Shown one piece after another: positions 33,203-39,028 of a DNA stretch of 39,028 bases. This DNA is from Thermoleophilaceae bacterium (GTDB lineage: Bacteria; Actinomycetota; Thermoleophilia; Solirubrobacterales; Thermoleophilaceae). The number at the start of each line of letters is the position of its first letter. Positions within the stretch are counted from its first letter, which is position 1. The stretch is taken from assembly GCA_025928345.1 (NCBI GenBank), contig JAICJR010000007.1:1-39028 (forward strand), read 5' to 3'. The translations under genes and the position numbers were made by a program. The notes under the pieces were generated by a model that saw only the letters and a list, made by a program, of their open reading frames with translations, was not told the DNA's origin and did not search any database.

Positions 33203-33820
33203 ATGCCACTCGTCCCAATGGTCATCGAGCAGACGGCGCGCGGCGAGCGCTCGTTCGACATCTACTCCCGGCTTCTCAACGAGCGGATCGTGTTCATCGG
33301 CTCGCCGGTGGACGACCAGATCGCGAACCTCGCGGTGGCGCAGCTCCTGCACCTCCAGGCGGAGGATCCGGACAAGGACATCTCGATGTACATCAACTCG
33401 CCCGGCGGCGTGATCTATTCCGGCCTCGCGATCTACGACACGATGCAGTACGTCAAGCCCGACGTGCAGACCATCTGCTTCGGCATGGCGATGTCAATGG
33501 GGTCGCTGCTCTTGGCCGGCGGCGCGCCCGGCAAGCGGATGGTGCTGCCGAACGCACGCGTGCTGATCCATCAGCCCTCGGGCGGGTTCGAGGGCCAGTC
33601 CTCCGACATCCAGATCCACGCGCAGGAGGTGCTCAACCTGCGCCGCCGGGTCGATGAGATCTACGCGCAGCACACCGGCCAGGAACTTGAGCGCGTGCAC
33701 GAGGACATGGAGCGGGACCGCTTCTTCACCGCCGAGGAGGCCGTGGAGTACGGGCTCGCCGACCGCGTGATCGAGACGCACGAGATTGCCCGCACGCCCA
33801 CCGGGTTCAATGGTCGATGA
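33203..33820 (+). CDS. clpP: ATP-dependent Clp protease proteolytic subunit
   Basis: A 205-residue ClpP. Catalytic Ser98 lies in [14 protein letters not shown], His123 in VLIHQPSGG, and the Asp near 172 in the MERDRFF segment. [22 protein letters not shown] is the usual N-terminus. ClpP forms a tetradecameric chamber used with ClpX or ClpC. ATG 33203 with AGGAG seven bases upstream is preferred over an open frame from 33173. No trigger factor, clpX or second clpP is adjacent, which is unlike the common tig-clpP-clpX order, so it may be an extra clpP copy. Confidence 0.95.
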   Translation: MPLVPMVIEQTARGERSFDIYSRLLNERIVFIGSPVDDQIANLAVAQLLHLQAEDPDKDISMYINSPGGVIYSGLAIYDTMQYVKPDVQTICFGMAMSMGSLLLAGGAPGKRMVLPNARVLIHQPSGGFEGQSSDIQIHAQEVLNLRRRVDEIYAQHTGQELERVHEDMERDRFFTAEEAVEYGLADRVIETHEIARTPTGFNGR

Positions 33821-34160
33821 GCGCGAGGAGCTGCTGAAAGGCGCCTACGCGGCGTTCAACGCTCGCGACGTCGAGCGGGCGCTCGTGCTGATGCGCCCGG
33901 ACGTGGACTGGCCGAATGGGATGGAGGGCGGCCGCGTGCGCGGACATGACGGCGTGCGCGAGTACTGGACACGCCAGTTCGGCATGATCGACTCGCACGT
34001 CGAGCCCGCCGGATTCGAAGCTCTGGACGACGGGCGAGTGGCGGTGCAAGTGCACCAGGTGGTGCGGTCATTGGGCGGCGACGTAATTTCGGACGGCTAC
34101 GTGACGCACGTGTACTCGTTCCGGGACGGGCTGGTATCCGCCATGGAGATCAGCGCCTAG
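33810..34160 (+). CDS. SnoaL-like (NTF2-fold) protein
   Basis: A 116-residue NTF2/SnoaL-like protein: [42 protein letters not shown] and VSAMEISA are typical of this fold. Such proteins are isomerases, hydrolases or orphan binding domains; function not assignable. The ATG lies 11 bases inside the end of clpP, so translation is coupled to it. Confidence 0.8.
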   Translation: MVDEREELLKGAYAAFNARDVERALVLMRPDVDWPNGMEGGRVRGHDGVREYWTRQFGMIDSHVEPAGFEALDDGRVAVQVHQVVRSLGGDVISDGYVTHVYSFRDGLVSAMEISA

Positions 34161-34186
34161 TCCCCCGTGAGCGTTGCGTGAGCGCG

Positions 34187-34205
34187 GCCCCGCAGGATGC
34201 GGGGC
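34187..34205 (+). promoter_or_regulatory. Leader hairpin with AGGA in the loop, abutting the start codon
   Basis: GCCCCGC-AGGAT-GCGGGGC is a perfect 7-bp GC-only stem ending directly at the ATG of 34206. The AGGA in the loop could be the Shine-Dalgarno, but its spacing to the ATG would be 8 bases, all inside the stem. Confidence 0.5.
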
Positions 34206-35003
34206 ATGAACTCACGCCTCCACATCAAGCTGTTCGTCTTTACCGCCGCGGTGGTGCTGGTCGGCGCTGCGGTGGCCCTCGCTGAAATCAGCCCGAATCC
34301 GGTGAAGTTCTCCGGCGCCGGGGTGAAGACGGTGGTCATTACCAACACCTCGGCGCGCACCGCGATCTACAAGGTCTCGATCGTGCCGTCCTCAGCACCC
34401 TTCCATGTGCCGAACGCGAAGGACTGCAGTCACGTGCAGCCGAATGGCAGGTGCGTGCTCAGGGTGTCCTACTCACCCAGTGGCGCTGCGCAGGATCGCG
34501 CGACGCTTCGCGTTCTTGCGACCGGCCAGCCGGTGCAGCAGGCCGACCTCATCGGCAAGCCGGGCAGCGGCGATGGCGGCGGTGGCGGCGGCAACGGTCC
34601 GAACTGCACGCTCCACGTGGCACGTCACCAGAAGCTCGTGAAGCACGCCCACGGCAAGACGGTGCGCTCGCCATACGCGGTCTCGCTGACCTCCAGCGAG
34701 GATGGCCAGGTGACCGCTCAGGCGGTCGGCAAGACCGCCAAGGGGAAGACGATCTTCCTCGAGAACGCCAATGCGGTTGACACCGCGGGCAACGGAGTGG
34801 TGCTCAAGCTGAAGCTCGGACGCAAGAGCGAGAACCTGATCCGCTCAGACCTCGCGGCGGGACACTCGCCGAAGATGACGCTGTCAGCTTCGTGCTCGAC
34901 TGACGCTGGTGCCACCCCGGTCAGCGCCAAGATCCACTTCAGCGACGCAAAGCACGGCAAGGGCTTCAAGCTGCCGCTCGAAGCCGACGCGAACGTCAAG
35001 TAA
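34206..35003 (+). CDS. Secreted protein with an Ig-like (choice-of-anchor D type) region
   Basis: A 265-residue secreted protein. The signal peptide is NSRLHIKLFVFTAAVVLVGAAVALA. The next 90 residues (ISPNPVKFSGAGVKTVVITNTSARTAIYKVSI ... CVLRVSYSPSGAAQDRATLRVL) look like an Ig-like strand domain of the type that follows neighbouring-protein anchors. A Gly-rich linker separates a second basic beta-rich region (PNCTLHVARHQKL ...). ATG 34206 is preferred to ATG 34197, which lies in the hairpin. It converges on gltD with an 8-base overlap. Function unknown. Confidence 0.68.
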   Translation: MNSRLHIKLFVFTAAVVLVGAAVALAEISPNPVKFSGAGVKTVVITNTSARTAIYKVSIVPSSAPFHVPNAKDCSHVQPNGRCVLRVSYSPSGAAQDRATLRVLATGQPVQQADLIGKPGSGDGGGGGGNGPNCTLHVARHQKLVKHAHGKTVRSPYAVSLTSSEDGQVTAQAVGKTAKGKTIFLENANAVDTAGNGVVLKLKLGRKSENLIRSDLAAGHSPKMTLSASCSTDAGATPVSAKIHFSDAKHGKGFKLPLEADANVK

Positions 35004-36441
35004 CGAGCAGCTGCCTTAAATCCTCGCCGGGCTCCTCACCGAGCTCGGCGAGGTAGGCATCCGCGGCGCGTGCCGCCTTGCGGCCTTCGTTGATCGCCCA
35101 CACGACGAGCGACTGGCCGCGGCGCGCGTCGCCCGCCGCGAACACTCCTGGGACGCTCGTGGCGAACTCGCCGGCGTCCACGTTGCCGCGCTGGTCGAGG
35201 TCGACGGCGAGCTGCTCGATCAGGCCGTCGTGCTGCGTGTGCAGGAAGCCCATCGCGAGCAGCACGAGGTCGGCCTTGATCTCGAACTCGCTGCCCTCGA
35301 TCGGATCGAAGCTCGGCGGCGGGCCGACCCCCTTCGCGCGCAGCGCCACCACGCGCCCGTTCTCCCCCAGGAGCTCGGTCGTGTTGACGCTGAAGCGGCG
35401 CTCGCCGCCTTCGTCGTGGGCCGGTGACGTGCGCAGGATCAGCGGCCACTGCGGCCACGGAGTGATGTCGTCCGGCCGCTCGGGCGGCGGCTCGGGCAGC
35501 AGCTCGAACTGCGTCACGCTCGCCGGCTCCTCGCGGTGCGAGTTGCCGAGGCAGTCGGCACCTGTGTCGCCGCCGCCGATGATCACGACGTGCTTCCCGG
35601 CGGCGCTGATCGGCTTGGCCGGCGCGGCGTCGCCCGCGACGAAGCGGTTGCGCTGCTCGAGGTACTCCATCGCGAAGTGCACGCCGTCGAGCTCGCGGCC
35701 GGGCACGGGAAGGTCGCGCGGGATGGTCGAGCCGGTGGCGATCACAATCGCGTCGAACTCCTCGCGCAGCTCGCGAGCGTCAACGTCCCTGCCCACCTCG
35801 GTGTTGGTGCGGAACTCGATGCCCTCGGCCTCGAGGATGTCCACGCGGCGCTGCACCACGCCCTTGTCGAGCTTGAAGTCGGGCACGCCGTAGCGCAGCA
35901 GCCCGCCCACGCGGTCGCTCCGCTCGAACACGGTGACCTGATGGCCGAACTGGTTGAGCTCGGCGGCCGCGGCCAGTCCCGCGGGGCCGGAGCCGATCAC
36001 CGCAACGGTCTGGCCGCTCCGAAGCGCCGGCGGCCGCGGCTTCACCCAGCCCTCCTCGAAGGCGCGCTCGACGATCGCCACCTCGATCTGCTTGATCGTG
36101 ACGGCGTCGTCGCCCAAGTCGAGCACGCACGCCGCCTCGCACGGTGCGGGGCAGATGCGGCCGGTGAAGTCAGGGAAGTTGTTGGTGGCGTGCAGCGCCG
36201 CGATCGCGTCCTTCCAGCGATCGCGGTACACGAGGTCGTTCCAGTCCGGGATCAGGTTTCCGAGCGGGCAGCCGTTGTGGCAGAAGGGCACGCCGCAGTC
36301 CATGCAGCGGGCACCCTGCTCGCGCAGCCCTTCTGTGTCGAGCGTCTGCTGGAACTCGTCGAAGTCGTTCACGCGCTCGCCCACCGGGCGCTTGGGCCCG
36401 TTCACGCGCTCGATGCGCAGGAAGCCGCCAAGCTCACCCAT
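34996..36441 (-). CDS. gltD: Glutamate synthase small subunit
   Basis: A 481-residue GltD. The N-terminal iron-sulfur region has [20 protein letters not shown] and [11 protein letters not shown], then FAD motif [12 protein letters not shown], the [14 protein letters not shown] segment and NADPH motif [13 protein letters not shown], and a final [21 protein letters not shown]. GltD supplies electrons from NADPH to GltB, which converts glutamine plus 2-oxoglutarate to two glutamates. The ATG overlaps the end of gltB by 8 bases. The iron-sulfur cluster count suits the NADPH-dependent enzyme. Confidence 0.96.
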   Translation of the reverse strand: MGELGGFLRIERVNGPKRPVGERVNDFDEFQQTLDTEGLREQGARCMDCGVPFCHNGCPLGNLIPDWNDLVYRDRWKDAIAALHATNNFPDFTGRICPAPCEAACVLDLGDDAVTIKQIEVAIVERAFEEGWVKPRPPALRSGQTVAVIGSGPAGLAAAAELNQFGHQVTVFERSDRVGGLLRYGVPDFKLDKGVVQRRVDILEAEGIEFRTNTEVGRDVDARELREEFDAIVIATGSTIPRDLPVPGRELDGVHFAMEYLEQRNRFVAGDAAPAKPISAAGKHVVIIGGGDTGADCLGNSHREEPASVTQFELLPEPPPERPDDITPWPQWPLILRTSPAHDEGGERRFSVNTTELLGENGRVVALRAKGVGPPPSFDPIEGSEFEIKADLVLLAMGFLHTQHDGLIEQLAVDLDQRGNVDAGEFATSVPGVFAAGDARRGQSLVVWAINEGRKAARAADAYLAELGEEPGEDLRQLLVT

Positions 36442-39028
36442 GACCGTCTCCCATCCGGCCGTCGGCGTCCGCCGAGGGCGCGATGCCGGCCACGCTCGTC
36501 TCGTGCTCGTGCCGCTCCTCGTGGCGCTGGTGGGCGGTCGGCTTGCCGTTCAGGCCGGCGATGTCGTCCGCCGCGCGTGCGGCCTGCTCCGCGATAGCCC
36601 GCGCGTAATCGGTGGGCATCACCTTCACCCAGTAGCCGATCAGCCCCTCCCAGTTGGCGAGGGTGCGCCTGGCCACCGTGCTGCCGGTGCGGTCGCGGTG
36701 CTCCTCCACGAGCGCGCGGATCTCCTCGAAGTCCTCGGCGCTCGGCGTCTCCAGCTCGACGAGCTCCGTGTTGCAGCGCTCGTCGAAGTCGCCGACCTTG
36801 TCGAGCACGTAGGCGATGCCGCCGCTCATACCCGCGGCGAAGTTACGCCCGGTGAGGCCGAGCACCACTACGCGCCCGCCGGTCATGTACTCGCAGCCGT
36901 GGTCGCCCACGCCCTCCACCACCGCGCTCACTCCCGAGTTGCGGACCGCGAAGCGCTCGCCGGCGAGACCGCGGAAGAAGGCGCGACCGCTGGTGGCGCC
37001 GTAGAGCACGGTGTTGCCGACCACCACGTTCTCCTCGGCCTTGAAGGTCGAGGCCTCGGGCGGGCGCACGGCGAGCACGCCGCCAGACATGCCCTTGCCG
37101 GCGAAGTCGTTGGCGTCGCCCTCGAGGTCGAGCGTGACGCCGCGTGCGAGCCAGGCGCCGAAGCTCTGGCCGCCGGAACCCTTGGCGTGCACGACGATCG
37201 TGTCGTCGGGAAGTCCCGCGGCACCATGGCGCCGGGCGACCTCGCCGGACAGAAGGCCGCCGACCGTGCGGTGCTTGTTCTCCACCTCGATGCCGAGCTC
37301 GACCTTCTCGCCGTTCGCGAGCGCCGGCTCCGCGAGCTCGATCAGCGCGTGATCCAGGTGATCGCACAGCACGGGGTCCTGCGGCCGTACTCGACGGCGC
37401 GGGACCTCGGCCGGAGCGTCCGCCGGCGCGAGGATGTTCGTGAGGTCGACGCCGCGCGCCTTCCAGTGCTCGATCGCGGCGTCGGCCTCGAGCAGGTCGA
37501 TTCGGCCGACGAGGTCGTCGAACTTCGCGATGCCGAGCTGCGCCATCAGCCGGCGCACCTCCTCCGCGATGAAGAAGAAGTAGTTGACCACGTGCTCGGG
37601 CCGGCCGGCGAAGCGCTTGCGCAGCTCCGGGTCCTGCGTGGCGATGCCAACCGGGCACGTGTTCAGGTGGCAGGCGCGCATCATGATGCAGCCCATCGCG
37701 ATCAGCGGAGCGGTGGCGAAGCCGAACTCCTCCGCGCCGAGCAGCGCGGCGACCACGACGTCGCGGCCGGTCTTGAGCTGGCCGTCGGTCTGCACGACGA
37801 TGCGGTCGCGCAGCTTGTTCTTCACGAGCGTCTGCTGCGTTTCGGCCAGGCCGATCTCCCACGGCACGCCGGCGTTGTGGACCGAGCTCACCGGCGAGGC
37901 GCCCGTGCCGCCGTCGTGGCCCGCGATCACCACGTGGTCCGAGTTCGCCTTTGCCACACCCGCGGCCACGGTGCCCACGCCCACCTCGGACACGAGCTTT
38001 ACGCTGATGCGCGCGTCCGGGTTCGCGCAGCGCAGGTCGAAGATCAGCTGCTTGAGGTCCTCGATCGAGTAGATGTCGTGGTGCGGCGGCGGCGAGATGA
38101 GGCCGACGCCGGGCGTGGAGTGGCGGATCTTCCCGATGTACTCGTCCACCTTGTGGCCGGGGAGCTGGCCGCCCTCGCCGGGCTTCGCGCCCTGCGCCAT
38201 CTTGATCTGCAGCTCGTCCGCGTTCACCAGGTAATGCGCCGTCACGCCGAAGCGGCCGGACGCCACCTGCTTGATCGCCGAGCGGCGGTTGTCGCCATTC
38301 GGATCGGGTGTGAAGCGGCGCGGATCCTCGCCGCCCTCGCCGGTGTTCGACTTGCCGCCGAGGCGGTTCATCGCGATCGCGAGCGTCTCGTGCGCCTCGG
38401 TGGAGATCGAGCCGAGCGACATCGCGCCGGTGGCGAAGCGCTTGACGATCTCCTTGGCGGATTCGACCTCGTCGAGCGGGATCGGCGTCTGCTCGCTCGT
38501 GCGGAGCTTGAGCAGGCCGCGCAGCGCCGCCTTGCGCGTGGATTCCTCGTTCACGCGCTCGGTGAAGCGCTCGTACGACTCCTGCCCGCCGTGCCGCACA
38601 GCGTGCTGGACCTCGGCAATCGTCTCCGGGTTCCACTGGTGGTGCTCGCCGCCCCTGCGCCAGGCGTGCACGCCGCCGTTCGGCAGCCGCTCCTCCGACG
38701 CCGGCCGCGCCGCACTCGGATACGCGCGCGCGTGGCGGATGAGCGCCTCCTTGGCGAGAACCTCGAGCCCGATCCCGCCGATGCGCGAGGTGGTGCCGGT
38801 GAAGTAGCGCTCAACGAGCTTCGGCTCGAGACCCACCGCCTCGAAGATCTGCGCACCCGAGTAGCTGCGCACGGTGGAGATGCCCATCTTCGAGATCGTC
38901 TTGAGCAGCCCCTTGCCGACGGCCTTGATCATGTTCGCCTCGGCGAGGTGGGCGCCGTCGACGCCCGGCAGCAGGCCGAGGTCGTGCATCTCGATCAGCG
39001 TCTCGAACGCGAGGTACGGACACACCGG
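36434..39028 (-). CDS. gltB: Glutamate synthase large subunit, C-terminal part (partial)
   Basis: About 864 residues of the large subunit are visible and the frame runs off the right edge, so the N-terminal glutaminase domain and part of the central domain are missing. Seen are the FMN-binding synthase domain ([53 protein letters not shown]), the [3Fe-4S] cysteines in [20 protein letters not shown], and the C-terminal GXGXG beta-helix ([37 protein letters not shown]). It runs directly into gltD with an 8-base overlap. Confidence 0.97.
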   Translation of the reverse strand, partial: PVCPYLAFETLIEMHDLGLLPGVDGAHLAEANMIKAVGKGLLKTISKMGISTVRSYSGAQIFEAVGLEPKLVERYFTGTTSRIGGIGLEVLAKEALIRHARAYPSAARPASEERLPNGGVHAWRRGGEHHQWNPETIAEVQHAVRHGGQESYERFTERVNEESTRKAALRGLLKLRTSEQTPIPLDEVESAKEIVKRFATGAMSLGSISTEAHETLAIAMNRLGGKSNTGEGGEDPRRFTPDPNGDNRRSAIKQVASGRFGVTAHYLVNADELQIKMAQGAKPGEGGQLPGHKVDEYIGKIRHSTPGVGLISPPPHHDIYSIEDLKQLIFDLRCANPDARISVKLVSEVGVGTVAAGVAKANSDHVVIAGHDGGTGASPVSSVHNAGVPWEIGLAETQQTLVKNKLRDRIVVQTDGQLKTGRDVVVAALLGAEEFGFATAPLIAMGCIMMRACHLNTCPVGIATQDPELRKRFAGRPEHVVNYFFFIAEEVRRLMAQLGIAKFDDLVGRIDLLEADAAIEHWKARGVDLTNILAPADAPAEVPRRRVRPQDPVLCDHLDHALIELAEPALANGEKVELGIEVENKHRTVGGLLSGEVARRHGAAGLPDDTIVVHAKGSGGQSFGAWLARGVTLDLEGDANDFAGKGMSGGVLAVRPPEASTFKAEENVVVGNTVLYGATSGRAFFRGLAGERFAVRNSGVSAVVEGVGDHGCEYMTGGRVVVLGLTGRNFAAGMSGGIAYVLDKVGDFDERCNTELVELETPSAEDFEEIRALVEEHRDRTGSTVARRTLANWEGLIGYWVKVMPTDYARAIAEQAARAADDIAGLNGKPTAHQRHEERHEHETSVAGIAPSADADGRMGDGHG

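Overview
The window is a gene-dense, high-GC chromosomal segment of an actinobacterium. The mix of genes suggests class Thermoleophilia (Solirubrobacter/Conexibacter-like): an aerobic CO-dehydrogenase-type cox cluster, an LLM-class flavin oxidoreductase of F420 type, a SigB/SigF-type sigma factor, a large STAND ATPase/BTAD regulator, and many GTG/TTG starts with several leaderless-looking promoters. This placement is inference; no rRNA gene or other decisive marker is present. I see no tRNA, rRNA, CRISPR array, transposase or prophage gene.

Layout. 1-4.6 kb: the 3' end of a cox cluster (coxL end, coxD, coxE, a small Cys-rich protein, and a free-standing CoxL-like segment), then YceI and a CoxG-type SRPBCC protein. 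4.6-8.5 kb: zinc-ribbon and unknown proteins, an SCP2-like protein, a CaiB-type CoA transferase and a secreted protein. 8.5-12.7 kb: acyl-CoA dehydrogenase with a palindromic operator, a lipoprotein, an NlpC/P60 hydrolase behind a ydaO-type c-di-AMP riboswitch on the minus strand, and an acyl-CoA synthetase. 12.5-19.8 kb: a small protein and the STAND/BTAD regulator, a DUF255 thioredoxin-domain protein, an orphan NarL-type response regulator and a membrane protein. 19.7-24.2 kb: a BNR-repeat protein coupled to a MoaD/ThiS-like protein, a DHA2 MFS exporter, an LLM oxidoreductase and a methyltransferase. 24.2-28.9 kb: glutamine synthetase, an HxlR/carboxymuconolactone-decarboxylase-like operon, a secreted protein, a small membrane protein, a four-helix-bundle (S23/IVP-type) gene between inverted heptamer arrays, and a membrane-anchored cytochrome c. 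29-31.5 kb: a SigF-type sigma factor coupled to a zinc-ribbon protein, and an RpoD-like sigma factor. 31.5-35 kb: a coupled SRPBCC-ArsR-FdhD operon, two matching ArsR-type operators, ClpP, a SnoaL-like protein and a secreted protein. 35-39 kb: gltD and the 3' part of gltB.

Two themes stand out functionally: molybdoenzyme biogenesis (CoxL/D/E/G, FdhD and possibly the MoaD-like protein) and ammonia assimilation (GlnA, GltB, GltD), with acyl-CoA metabolism between them. The least explained structures are (i) six period-7 arrays of the form GAG-N4, two of which flank the four-helix-bundle gene in inverted orientation while others lie in frame inside coxE and fdhD; (ii) two hairpin elements 5.8 kb apart sharing GTCCTCGGG-N28-CCCTGCGTCC around unrelated stems, one of them inside a 167-bp palindrome; and (iii) the free-standing CoxL-like segment.
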